DNA from: Fervidibacter sinensis
GTDB taxonomy: Bacteria; Armatimonadota; Fervidibacteria; Fervidibacterales; Fervidibacteraceae
Assembly (NCBI GenBank): GCA_032161045.1
Contig: JAVHTH010000002.1
DNA: 64,000 nucleotides
Strand: one strand, 5' to 3'
Within the stretch, counting starts at the first letter, position 1; every line of letters begins with the position of its first letter. Positions 33,702-42,575 of this stretch are shown in pieces. A model generated the notes under the pieces. That model was not told the DNA's origin, searched no databases, and was given only the letters and a program-made list of their open reading frames with translations. Both the position numbers and the translations under genes were made by a program.

Positions 33702-36326
33702 TTAAGAGACCCTCAACAAATCCGCACCGCCCTCAAGGGCTTCCACTTTTGCACGCAAGTGCCTGTGTTCGGGGCGTTCAAGGTGAGGGTCAATCTCAAC
33801 GAGCCACTCGGCGCACTCCTTCGCTTGCATCAAAATGTCAACATCACGGATGATGTCGGCAAGTTTAAGGTCAGGCAAGCCATGCTGGCGTGTTCCCAGA
33901 AATTCGCCGGGACCCCTCAATCGCAAATCATATTCGGCAATAACAAAGCCATCGTTCGTTTTCGTCATCACCCGCAACCGCTCCCTTGCCTCGTCCGTTG
34001 ATGGGTCAGCGATGAGCACGCAAAAGCAAGGATGCTCGCTCCGCTCCACTCGCCCACGCAATTGGTGCAATTGGGCTAAGCCAAACCGGTCCGCATCTTC
34101 CACAACTATAACTGTTGCGTTGGGAACATCTACTCCGACCTCAATGACCGTCGTTGTCACCAAAACTTGAATTTCGTTGCGCCGGAAAGCATCCATGATT
34201 TCATCCTTCTCATAGCCCGGCATCCGACCATGCAAAACACCAACTTTGTAATCAGGGAAAACACTTTGCTGCAGCCATTCAGCGTGGCGGTAAACTGACT
34301 GGACATCTTCAAGTTTCTCTGACTCTTCAATGAGCGGACAAACGACATAGGCTTGATGTCCTTTCGCCAACTCCTTACGGATGAATTCGTAAGCGAGCAT
34401 CCGCTTACTTGTGTGAAGCCAATAAGTCTTCGCCCGCTGCCGCCCCGGTGGTAACTCACGGATAACGGAGACATCCAAATCGCCGTAAACAGTCAATGCT
34501 AAAGTTCGCGGGATCGGAGTTGCTGTCATGATGAGCACATCTGGCGATTGACCTTTCCAAATCAGTTTCGCACGCTGCATAACACCAAAGCGGTGTTGTT
34601 CGTCCACGACGACGAAACCGAGCCGATGAAATTCCGTCGCTTCCTCAATAAGTGCGTGTGTGCCGACAACGATTTGAGCCATTCCCTCACGGATTTTCAT
34701 ACGAACCTTGCGTTTGTTTGCAGGGGTTAAACTGCCGACAAGTTGGACTATGTTGACATCGTGCCAGCGAAAGAGTTCTCTCAAAACTCGGTAATGCTGC
34801 TCAGCGAGGATTTCCGTGGGCGCCATGAAAGCGGCTTGGTAGCCATTTTGAACGGCAACAAACATCGCAGTCGCTGCCACAACCGTCTTTCCTGAACCAA
34901 CTTCACCGTGCAAAAGTCGGTTCATCGGGTGCGGCTTTTGCATGTCCGTCAAAATCTCGTTGATGACCTTGCGCTGGTCATTGGTTAACTCAAAGGGCAG
35001 TGAACGAATGAAGCGTTCAACAGAATCTCCGTCAACATGAAAGGCGATGCCTTCATGTTCCTTGACACCTTTCTTTCGTAATGCCAGCACCAACTGAAGC
35101 GTCAAAAACTCGTCAAAGACGATGCGCCTTCGTGCCGCTTCCAACTTTTCGTCATCATCGGGAAAGTGAATTTGAAGCATCGCTTCCCTCAAAGGCATCA
35201 AGTTGTAACGGTGGCGAACTTCTTCAGGTAAAGTTTCTTCTAAGCGGTCAATGGTTCGGGCAACAGTTTCCTGAACGAGGGTTCGGACGAAGTTCTGGCT
35301 CAAACCTTCTGTCAAGGGGTAAACGGGAACGAGGCGTCCAACTTGCAAGTTGGCGTCACCGGAGATTTCCTCAATTTCTGGCGTTTGAAAAGTTAACTGT
35401 CCAAAAACTTGGGTTGCCTTTCCGAACACAAACAAACGCTGACCGATGCGGAACTTCTTCTCCATGTAAGGCTGATTGAACCAAACGAGGAATGCCCGTC
35501 CAGTCGCATCGCCGACAGGGACTTTCGTGATGAGCAAATTCTTGCGCTCTTCCGTAAACGGGTTACCGATAACTTGAACTTGCACGACGACCTTTTCGCC
35601 CGGAACAACTTCCGCCAGTGTTTTCAGGTTGCGGCGGTCTTCATAACGGCGTGGGTAAAAATGCAGCAAATCACCAATCGTTTCAACACCTAAGCGTTTC
35701 AGCAACTTCGCCCGCTGCGGTCCAACGCCTTTGAGGTAGCGGACGGAATCGGTGAGAGACAAGGGGCTGGGGACTTGGGGTTGGGGACTGAAGTTTGGGC
35801 GAGCCTTTATGGGCTGATTTATGGGCTGAGCAGTGTGCTGTGGAAGTTGGTCGGGTCGGAATGGCTTCGCCTCATCGTGTGGTTGAATTTGCTTGAGAGG
35901 CTTAACTGCAGACAACACAACTTGTTGGCTTATTTTCTCAGTGGAAAGTTGCTTGGGGGGCAACTCGGATTCGGGCAACGGAGTGATTTCGGACACCCCT
36001 TGGGTCGGTGAAGGATGATGAGAGATTGCCATTTGCTTTTTTTCGTTCAACCGCTTTCGCACCTGTGTCAGCAAGTCGCGGGCTTGCAAAATTCGGCGGC
36101 GTCGCTCGGTCACATCTACGCCGCCATAGCCTTCAAATAAGCGAACCATCTCGGCAAAAAGTTGCCTCAATTCGCCACCGTCGCAAAGTTCCGCCGCCCG
36201 CTTCGCCCAAGCGACCATGTATCGGTCAAATCCGCCTATGACGGCAAAATTTCTGCATCCAGTCTTTTCCTCAACCGCCAGCGGTTTTTCAAGTTTGTCA
36301 AGGATAGACAGAAGTTCCGAAAACAT
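33702..36326 (-). CDS. recG: ATP-dependent DNA helicase RecG with N-terminal extension
   Basis: 874 residues; typical RecG is about 690-780. RecG unwinds branched DNA and remodels stalled replication forks. Order: helical N-terminal domain (1-~115) as in Thermotoga-type RecG; a long disordered Pro/Gln-rich linker (~115-190); the OB/wedge domain (SVRYLKGVGPQRAKLLKRLG); helicase motifs with Walker A GEVGSGKT (~472-479), DEQH box VVDEQHRFG (~576); and TRG region (HQLRGRVERSEHPCFC). The linker includes a stretch encoded by GGGGACT-like word repeats (35762-35790). Start ATG at 36326; GGGTGAG lies upstream. Confidence 0.95.
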   Translation of the reverse strand: MFSELLSILDKLEKPLAVEEKTGCRNFAVIGGFDRYMVAWAKRAAELCDGGELRQLFAEMVRLFEGYGGVDVTERRRRILQARDLLTQVRKRLNEKKQMAISHHPSPTQGVSEITPLPESELPPKQLSTEKISQQVVLSAVKPLKQIQPHDEAKPFRPDQLPQHTAQPINQPIKARPNFSPQPQVPSPLSLTDSVRYLKGVGPQRAKLLKRLGVETIGDLLHFYPRRYEDRRNLKTLAEVVPGEKVVVQVQVIGNPFTEERKNLLITKVPVGDATGRAFLVWFNQPYMEKKFRIGQRLFVFGKATQVFGQLTFQTPEIEEISGDANLQVGRLVPVYPLTEGLSQNFVRTLVQETVARTIDRLEETLPEEVRHRYNLMPLREAMLQIHFPDDDEKLEAARRRIVFDEFLTLQLVLALRKKGVKEHEGIAFHVDGDSVERFIRSLPFELTNDQRKVINEILTDMQKPHPMNRLLHGEVGSGKTVVAATAMFVAVQNGYQAAFMAPTEILAEQHYRVLRELFRWHDVNIVQLVGSLTPANKRKVRMKIREGMAQIVVGTHALIEEATEFHRLGFVVVDEQHRFGVMQRAKLIWKGQSPDVLIMTATPIPRTLALTVYGDLDVSVIRELPPGRQRAKTYWLHTSKRMLAYEFIRKELAKGHQAYVVCPLIEESEKLEDVQSVYRHAEWLQQSVFPDYKVGVLHGRMPGYEKDEIMDAFRRNEIQVLVTTTVIEVGVDVPNATVIVVEDADRFGLAQLHQLRGRVERSEHPCFCVLIADPSTDEARERLRVMTKTNDGFVIAEYDLRLRGPGEFLGTRQHGLPDLKLADIIRDVDILMQAKECAEWLVEIDPHLERPEHRHLRAKVEALEGGADLLRVS
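35762..35790. repeat. GGGGACT-type word repeat inside recG
   Basis: On the plus strand AGGGGCTGGGGACTTGGGGT then TGGGGACTG: four imperfect copies of a 7-8 bp word, encoding SPQPQVPSPL-type residues in the RecG linker. The form recalls the short tandemly repeated heptamers known from heterocyst-forming cyanobacteria. Confidence 0.65.
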
Positions 36327-36480
36327 GGGCACTCACCCAATCAGTTCGGCTCGTCAACCAAGCGCCAAAGTTTTGCGGGTGACCAGACAAAAAGTTTAGG
36401 ATGCCTTTTGGGCAAAGGAAGGATGAGACCGGACGAAGTTTCTGCCCTAATTCGGGATTTGAGTTTAAGACCCAACTGCC

Positions 36481-37191
36481 CTAATTCGGCGGTGACATGT
36501 TGAGGTAAATTAGCCCCTTGTGAATTCGCACGGACTTGATCGGCGGATTAAAGGGCAAGTCTTTCGGCTCTACCACTGGATTGATATGCTTTTCAAGCCG
36601 AGAGACCAAAAATGCCGGCGCAGCGACACCGTTGACCCTGAGTTCCTCAATTCGCAAGTAAAGGCAACCATCCTTCGCTTCAGGACGACAAACCGCCTCA
36701 AATGGGTTATTGATTCGGAGCAAAGTCAAGATGCCTCGCAGAACTACCTTACCGTCGTCAGTTACTTGGACTTTTATTCGCATGTCTTTTGTCGCCTTAA
36801 GTTCCGCCAGCATTTTTTCAAAGTTGTCAGCGTCCATGACCCCTTCAAGGGTTGACTCCTTGACGGAAATTGTCCTGAGTTTGCCTCGCTCGTATAGAGC
36901 CACCACATCAATAACAGGCTCAACCGCTCTTGCCCTCAACTCCCGCAAGAAAATGTTTTTTATCCTCGCCGGTTTGGATTCAACTTCAACCAACTGCAGT
37001 TTCCCCTTCGCCGTTTCCTCAGGCGATGCCGGGACAATTCGGAGATATAAGCCACTGCTGTTCTTCGGGTTCGTTATGTCCCTTCGCAAAACTTGCTCCA
37101 AAGTCTGGACAACTTTTTGAGACGAACTGGCAATAGCGACCACTGCCGATATCAAGGTGCCGACCAAAACCAACTTGAACTTGCGAACCAT
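36481..37191 (-). CDS. LmeA/DUF2993-like secreted lipid-binding protein
   Basis: 236 residues with a signal peptide (FKLVLVGTLISAVVAIASSS). The pattern of repeated beta-strands agrees with DUF2993 (LmeA), a periplasmic phospholipid-binding fold: LQLVEVESKPARIKNIFLRE, then EGVMDADNFEKMLAEL, KVQVTDDGKVVLRGIL, and a final PFNPPIKSVRIHKGLIYLNM. In actinobacteria LmeA takes part in cell-envelope lipid handling; in this lineage the role is unknown. AAGGTGAT precedes the ATG. Between recG and the THUMP-domain gene on the same strand. Confidence 0.7.
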   Translation of the reverse strand: MVRKFKLVLVGTLISAVVAIASSSQKVVQTLEQVLRRDITNPKNSSGLYLRIVPASPEETAKGKLQLVEVESKPARIKNIFLRELRARAVEPVIDVVALYERGKLRTISVKESTLEGVMDADNFEKMLAELKATKDMRIKVQVTDDGKVVLRGILTLLRINNPFEAVCRPEAKDGCLYLRIEELRVNGVAAPAFLVSRLEKHINPVVEPKDLPFNPPIKSVRIHKGLIYLNMSPPN

Positions 37192-37262
37192 AGTCACATC
37201 ACCTTGTTCGCCAGAGTTTGTTGATTTCTACCATAGTTTTAGACTTGCGGAAAGCGTCTGGG

Positions 37263-38294
37263 TCACAAAATTGCTTCCTTCCGCTCACGCCATGAGTTCG
37301 CCAATGCCGAAAGCGTTACAGGTATAACATGCTCAGTTGCGAATGTCACTTTCGGCATCAAATCAACGACGAAATCGCAAGCCCTCATCAGACCGACGGG
37401 CAAACCCTCCCGAGCACCTGCCAAAATTACGACTTCCCTCGCCCGCTTGACCGCATCCAAGACCTCATCCCGAATTTGGGCGAAAGGCTTACCGAGTGGG
37501 TCGGTGTGAATTAGCACTGTATCGGGCTGCCCTCGTTTCATCCTGACCGCTTGGAACAACTCGTAAACGAGCACCTCGGTCTGCTTAACTGGGAAAGGGT
37601 AAGCACGCTTTTGGATACCATAGCGCGATTGAATGCCTTCGTTCAAGCCCTCAAGAAATGGTAAAACTTCATCAAGGGGTAGGGGCTGGGCTGGAGCGAC
37701 AATGTATTGCCGAACTTCAAAGGCTTGGGCAGCGCGACCAATGTCAATGCCCATTCGCTTCGCCCCTTCCCCAGTGTATGGCATCTGCACGATACAAACC
37801 TTATGCAAAAGTTCGCGAGAGTCCCACTTGCCGAGATACTTGTGGTAGCGAACGAAATCGTAGCCGATACCGCACCAGTTGTCAATGATTTCAACTCGGA
37901 TGACTTTATCGGGATAGTCAAGGTTAACGGGGTTTCCAAGTTCGCCTTTTATTGCAGCCCCAACTTGCTCGTTAACTTGCTGGCTCGTGAAGGGATGTTC
38001 CCCGCGCCGTTCACAACGAACAGCGAAACTTTCGCCCGACTGCAAAATTTCTCTGGCGACTTGCAAGGCGGTTGACAGAATGGCTTCAATTTCGGCGTTA
38101 CATTCGGCAAGTATAGGCACTGCACGGTCAATCTCGTAGGCAGCATCCAAGATTTCCTTTTGATCGGCGTCAACGGTCACTCGGAGCAAACCCGCATAGC
38201 GCTCAAACAACTCAACCTGAGCGTCAAATTTCTCCCGCAACAAATCGGCAACGACGGTTTCAAGTCCTCTTAAGGTCGTGACGATGTAGCGCAC
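37263..38294 (-). CDS. THUMP-domain protein with SPOUT-methylase-like C-terminus
   Basis: 343 residues from GTG (GGGGTGGTG upstream). Residues ~1-165 form an N-terminal ferredoxin-like plus THUMP RNA-binding unit (MRYIVTTLRGLETVVADLL ... ESFAVRCERRGEHPFTSQQV). The C-terminal half reads as a SPOUT-type methylase: VVILAGAREGLPVGLMRACD and TFATEHVIPVTLSALANSW, the second fitting the knotted cofactor site. The family 'SPOUT family RNA methylase' is best known from archaea. Likely modifies tRNA; the target is unknown. The cupin gene is divergent (92 bp). Confidence 0.7.
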   Translation of the reverse strand: MRYIVTTLRGLETVVADLLREKFDAQVELFERYAGLLRVTVDADQKEILDAAYEIDRAVPILAECNAEIEAILSTALQVAREILQSGESFAVRCERRGEHPFTSQQVNEQVGAAIKGELGNPVNLDYPDKVIRVEIIDNWCGIGYDFVRYHKYLGKWDSRELLHKVCIVQMPYTGEGAKRMGIDIGRAAQAFEVRQYIVAPAQPLPLDEVLPFLEGLNEGIQSRYGIQKRAYPFPVKQTEVLVYELFQAVRMKRGQPDTVLIHTDPLGKPFAQIRDEVLDAVKRAREVVILAGAREGLPVGLMRACDFVVDLMPKVTFATEHVIPVTLSALANSWRERKEAIL

Positions 38295-38386
38295 TCCATT
38301 TCACCACCCCAGTCAAGAAACCTCAGTGATTGAGGCTCATGAAAGCAGGGTCCGTTGCAAAATTTTAGCGTGCGAGGTGAGGCGGA

Positions 38387-38746
38387 ATGTTGGTGCGCAA
38401 ATTCACCGATGTGCAACCTCAACCTGTCGCTGAGGCGGAAGGCGTGACAGTGCGTTGGCTTATTGGCGCAAACGACGGCGCAACTAACTTCCACATGCGG
38501 CTTTTTGAGTTGCAGCCCGGAGCACAAACACCTTGGCATCAGCACCCTTGGGAGCACGAGGTTTTCGTGCTTGAAGGTGAAGGAATTGTTAGGGATGAGC
38601 AAGGCGAGCATAAACTTTCTGCCGGTAGTGTCGTTTTCGTCCAACCGAATGAGTGGCACCAGTTCAAAGCACACTCAGAAAAGCCGCTAAAGTTTCTGTG
38701 CCTTATACCAGCAAGTGGAACTTTTGCCTCGTCAGGAAACAAGTGA
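38387..38746 (+). CDS. Small cupin-domain protein
   Basis: 119 residues; one complete cupin barrel. Metal-ligand pattern in motif 1: TPWHQHPWEHEVFVLEGEG (His, His, Glu/His), and motif 2: GSVVFVQPNEWHQFKA (His). Small single-domain cupins serve as isomerases, dioxygenases or ligand-binding proteins; no specific role can be assigned. GAGGTGAGGCGGA precedes the ATG. It is alone on the plus strand. Confidence 0.85.
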   Translation: MLVRKFTDVQPQPVAEAEGVTVRWLIGANDGATNFHMRLFELQPGAQTPWHQHPWEHEVFVLEGEGIVRDEQGEHKLSAGSVVFVQPNEWHQFKAHSEKPLKFLCLIPASGTFASSGNK

Positions 38747-38798
38747 AGTCCGCGCGGCTGCGACCTTGCGAAACTTTTGCCCCTTCAGGCGAAAAACA

Positions 38799-38861
38799 GT
38801 AGGACAGGGTTTATATTCCGCTGACAAATTTTTGTCGGCACGGTTTAAAACTGTGCCCTAC
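38799..38861. repeat. R1 double-hairpin repeat, third copy
   Basis: 63 bp: begins GTAGGACAGGGTTTATATTC, has the GACAAATTTTTGTC spacer, and ends TTTAAAACTGTGCCCTAC. Both hairpins are recognisable but carry mismatches compared with the pair at 1089-1220; the second pairs GGCACGGTTT with AAACTGTGCC. Confidence 0.75.
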
Positions 38862-38911
38862 AGAGCGCATCGCTGCCGAATAAATTCAGCGCTCATTTGC
38901 TTCGTCATCAA

Positions 38912-38931
38912 CCACTGGCTAAAGCCAGTGG
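38912..38931. repeat. Perfect short palindrome
   Basis: CCACTGGCTAAAGCCAGTGG: an 8-bp perfect stem with a 4-nt loop. A related GTGGCTTTAGCCAC sits just after the penicillin-acylase-family stop codon (4615-4628). Confidence 0.6.
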
Positions 38932-38999
38932 CATAGGCAATTGAGCATCGCCTAAATTCCGGCTCGCCTTGGAGAGGGATTTCTACAAAGCCGAGATGT

Positions 39000-41900
39000 T
39001 CACCGATTCGTAGTAGCGACTTTCAACACCACGATGCAGTCAACCGCTAAGTCTGCTTGCCCTGTCCAAAAAACTCGCGTCTCAACGGCGCCGCCGGGGT
39101 GGTTGAAAGTGAGCGGGACGAACCGAAACTGACCTGCAGGCAATTGCTCTGACAAAACCTTCCTCTCAGCCGTTATTGGTGTTCCGCCACCAATGCAAGT
39201 GTCAACGACGGCGACTATGTCTTTACCCTCGCTTAGACGCTTTAACCTGAAAAGGGCGATGTATCGTCCGGCATCAATGTGCGTGTAAGGACCAAAGACC
39301 ATATGCCCAACTTTGTCCCTATCTCGCTTCGCCAACCAAACTGCCTTGCTGCTTGCTCCCTCATCGGTTGCAAATTCGCCTGTCAAGTGAGCGAGAATTT
39401 CAGCCTCAAACTTAGCGACGGACTCTAGGACAACGCCACTGGGCAGCGGCTCAATCAACTCGCTTTGGGGCAATTGCTCCAGCGGAATTTCAACTTCGTG
39501 GATGACAGTTTCGCTTTTCACCCTGAGCCTCACTTTGTTCTCCGTCGGTGTCCCAACAACCCTGAACTTGGCTTCCTCACCTACTCCAAGCCTTTTCAAA
39601 GTCGGCGAAACTCTCGCGCCTTTCATTCCACCGACGACGCTAACACTGACATTGACGAGTTTCTTCTCGGCGTTGGACACGCTCACCGAAAACGCAATTG
39701 GATGTTCACCCAATGCAAAGATGCGTGCCGGCGTGCGGATAAGCAATCGTTGTTGCTCTAACCACTGACGATACAATTGCGCTAAATGGTCTGGGCGAAC
39801 GGGGACATATTCGTCACCGAGCCGCTTAGCGACTTCCTGCAGCATCTCCAAGTCAAATCCCCAGTTCCACACAAAAACATGCAAGAATGCAGGACGAATT
39901 GCTGGCGTCATGGAACGGATTTCATTGACCATTCTGTTGATGCGTTCTTCGCGACTGTCCTCCTCGCGCCAGCCTGTGATGGCATGGAAAACAGCGACTT
40001 GACGACTCGTTAAATAAGTGACCTCCGCAGGGTCGCTGAGCCTGCGACCGTAGTCAACGAAGAGTGCCCTCAGGTTCTGGATTTTCTCAGCGTAGCGGCG
40101 AATGAGTTGCGGTTGTGTCACGCCCATAATCCAAAGTTCTCGTAAGTCCATTCGCTCCATGTAAGTTGCAGTTTGCGCCAGAAACTCATCAAAAACCCGC
40201 TGCCTGTCTGGCTCGCGGAAGCGTTTACCATAGTGATCAGGATAGCAGTAGCCGATGCCTGAAACTGCCCCGAGAAAGCAGTCGTTCGGCGTCGCTGTGG
40301 CGTAGTAGTAGTCAGCGATGGCAGGAATGAGCATTATCGCTGATGGCGAAATTGTCCAACCCAAAGGCAACTTGCCCCGAACAGGACTTCTCCAAAGTTG
40401 TGGGAAGTTGTGAATTGTCAAGACAGGCAAGTTGTCGCCGTCGGAGATGATGATCGCGTAGTAAACTTTGTCAAGTCTCAAAGGCGGTGTTGGTGGCGGT
40501 TTTTGCTGTTGCAACTTTTGAATTCGGATCCCAGAATGGACGCTCAGGTTGCTGCAGTTGATTGAGCCGACGAGATATTTACCGAACTCAGAAAAGAGCG
40601 TCACGCCCGCACCTTCACCGATTCCGACATCCTCGCCAGCCCAAGGATAACTCATGACCGGGATATTGACAGGCATTTGAGCGAATATGCGTTCCATCAA
40701 ACGCACTTCTGCATTTGGGTCGCCACCTTTGCGGGCTCCGTCAATCGGTCCTGAGATCCAGAAGATGAAAACCCGGTGCTGAACAAAGTAATCGCGCATC
40801 CCAATGTGATCAGGGTAAGCACAAGCGATGACATGACGGTTAAGACTCGGTTTCCCCGTCCCGCGTCCCTTGTTTCCCGTCCCGAAAAGATTTTTGAATG
40901 CCCACTCGTAGGCTTCAACATTTGTCCGCCACCGATCGCGTAAGTCAGCGATGATGGGCAAATCTAACCGGCGTGCTAAACGCGGTGAGACGGGAATAGA
41001 ATCCTCAACGCTGCAAATCATCGTTGCCACATTTTTCGTCGCCGGCAATAGTGGGTCATAAACGACCATACCCTTGACAACTTGACGGAAGCGCTTTAGC
41101 AAATCGCGTGGGTCAGGGATTGTTTCTGCCTCTTTCACCCAACCGCGCTTTATCAGCCATTCAAGCCAAAACTGGTCGGTGTCGTTGAAGAGTAGGTAAA
41201 TTTGTGGTTTAGTTCGGTTGACCAAACCTTGCAGCGCGACGAGTGCAAATTGCCAATCGGCGGGAAGTTGGCGAATGTCGGCGACGAGCAAACTTTGCGA
41301 TGGGGGATTTGATCGCGGGAATATTTCGGGGAACGGACGGGGTTCGGTTTGGTATGGCAAATCTTTTGGTTCGCCTGAAGGGACTGGTCGCGGTGCTCGG
41401 CGGATGAACTGTTCCATGCGAGCACCTTCAACGCGGAAGAGCGTGACTTTGTCAATACGCAAGGAAACATTTCCTCGCCAGAAAACCCTGCACTCCAACT
41501 TGCCACTTGGGGAGCGAAATGCCAACGGAATTTGCACATATTTGCCTTGCACCAAATCAACATCGGCGACCTCAAGCGAGTTCAAAAGACGCCTCCCGTA
41601 TTCTACACAAGCGTCAACTTCAACAGCGTAGTCACGGACGGGTTCATCAAGCAACTTGATCCGAAAGAAAGCGACATAATCGCCTGCAGGCACATCGGCA
41701 TATGGACCGAAAAGGGCATGAGCGTTCGGTTGGTCGTCCCCTACCCTAACCTCCCAAGCAGCATTGCTGCTCGCTTCATGGTCCTCAACCTTGCGACCAA
41801 CCCTGTGAGCGAAATCCCTTTCCGCTTCCCATTCAGCGACAAGTTGGTAGCGCCCTTGTGGTGCTAAGTTCAGGTTAATCACTTCCTTCGCAATGCTTTC

Positions 41901-42002
41901 TGGTAACTCACCGGGTTGTGAAAAATTCCATGCACAAAAAGCAGCACTATAAGCGACGATCCCGACGAAGATGTAGACTCCGACTGCATTCAAGCCTTTC
42001 AA
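39000..42002 (-). CDS. GxGYxYP-motif putative glycoside hydrolase, membrane-anchored or secreted
   Basis: 1000 residues from TTG (GGGGTGAG upstream). The N-terminal hydrophobic segment (VGVYIFVGIVAYSAAFCAW) is a signal or anchor. The GxGYxYP family motif is present as VSGIGYCYPDHYG (~580), with DKVYYAIIISDGDNLPVLTI before it. The N- and C-terminal parts (about 40-190 and 865-1000) are two beta-sandwich modules with similar phrases (HVGRKVEDHEASSNAAWEVR-type and HLTGEFATDEGASSKAVWLA). Each is followed by HALFGPYADVPAGDYVAFFR and HMVFGPYTHIDAGRYIALFR, so they are internal repeats. Residues ~369-385 are word-repeat encoded. The start overlaps the stop of the truncated PIN gene (TTGA). Confidence 0.8.
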   Translation of the reverse strand: MKGLNAVGVYIFVGIVAYSAAFCAWNFSQPGELPESIAKEVINLNLAPQGRYQLVAEWEAERDFAHRVGRKVEDHEASSNAAWEVRVGDDQPNAHALFGPYADVPAGDYVAFFRIKLLDEPVRDYAVEVDACVEYGRRLLNSLEVADVDLVQGKYVQIPLAFRSPSGKLECRVFWRGNVSLRIDKVTLFRVEGARMEQFIRRAPRPVPSGEPKDLPYQTEPRPFPEIFPRSNPPSQSLLVADIRQLPADWQFALVALQGLVNRTKPQIYLLFNDTDQFWLEWLIKRGWVKEAETIPDPRDLLKRFRQVVKGMVVYDPLLPATKNVATMICSVEDSIPVSPRLARRLDLPIIADLRDRWRTNVEAYEWAFKNLFGTGNKGRGTGKPSLNRHVIACAYPDHIGMRDYFVQHRVFIFWISGPIDGARKGGDPNAEVRLMERIFAQMPVNIPVMSYPWAGEDVGIGEGAGVTLFSEFGKYLVGSINCSNLSVHSGIRIQKLQQQKPPPTPPLRLDKVYYAIIISDGDNLPVLTIHNFPQLWRSPVRGKLPLGWTISPSAIMLIPAIADYYYATATPNDCFLGAVSGIGYCYPDHYGKRFREPDRQRVFDEFLAQTATYMERMDLRELWIMGVTQPQLIRRYAEKIQNLRALFVDYGRRLSDPAEVTYLTSRQVAVFHAITGWREEDSREERINRMVNEIRSMTPAIRPAFLHVFVWNWGFDLEMLQEVAKRLGDEYVPVRPDHLAQLYRQWLEQQRLLIRTPARIFALGEHPIAFSVSVSNAEKKLVNVSVSVVGGMKGARVSPTLKRLGVGEEAKFRVVGTPTENKVRLRVKSETVIHEVEIPLEQLPQSELIEPLPSGVVLESVAKFEAEILAHLTGEFATDEGASSKAVWLAKRDRDKVGHMVFGPYTHIDAGRYIALFRLKRLSEGKDIVAVVDTCIGGGTPITAERKVLSEQLPAGQFRFVPLTFNHPGGAVETRVFWTGQADLAVDCIVVLKVATTNR
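40848..40898. repeat. GGGACGGG-type word repeat in the GxGYxYP gene
   Basis: On the plus strand CCCCGTCCCGCGTCCCTTGT then TTCCCGTCCCGAAAAGATTT. In frame on the minus strand it encodes FGTGNKGRGTGKPSL. The AAAAGATTTTTGAA end resembles the loop end (AAAAAGATTTGAAA) of the intergenic unit at 4948-5037. Confidence 0.65.
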
Positions 42003-42337
42003 ATTTTCTCACCCCACTCACCTGCTTCTTGCAAAGCGCGTATGTAAACAGTGTGACTAAGCCAAAACCCTGCTTGATTGATGAGTGCATCCACGCAAGG
42101 TCTAATTTCGTCCAAAAAGCCTTTACGCTTTGCTTCTATGAGCAACCCAACCAATCCGAGAACTTTGACACTTAACCTCTGACGCATTTTCCTACCACGC
42201 CGTTCATCAATCAGTAAAAGGTCTGCTCCTAATTCGGCTGCAAGTGCTGTCGCCTCAGCCTCACCTTCGTCCAGCATCACTTTCAAAGACTCAACGAGAA
42301 TTTGGTTCTGAACGGGCACTTGTTTTATCCAATCCAA
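41999..42337 (-). pseudogene. DUF3368-type PIN toxin, N-terminally truncated
   Basis: 112 residues remain. DEGEAEATALAAELGADLLL then IDERRGRKMRQRLSVKVLGL is the central and C-terminal part of DUF3368 PIN proteins, which are normally 150-170 residues. The N-terminal strand with the first catalytic Asp is missing: the frame is closed by a TGA about 18 bp before the first possible TTG, with no good ribosome site. The usual UPF0175 antitoxin is also absent from the 238 bp upstream. Probably a remnant. Its stop overlaps the TTG start of the GxGYxYP gene, so translation of the remnant could still feed that gene. Confidence 0.6.
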
Positions 42338-42575
42338 GTCAACGACGCCTTCAATTCATCATGCTTTTGCGCCAAAAATCCCCTGAGAATTTTTGACACG
42401 CTTTCCAATATGGCGAAATCATGTCAGTCAGTGAAGCAATTAGCGCTTCACCCTAATCGTGGGTGCCATCAATTCTCAGTGGCAGCAAGGGTTAGTTTAA
42501 CTTGCATCTATTGCCATGTGCCAGATGCCCAAACGACCGTCAAGGTAAACTCCAATGCTGCATTGGAACATCAAT

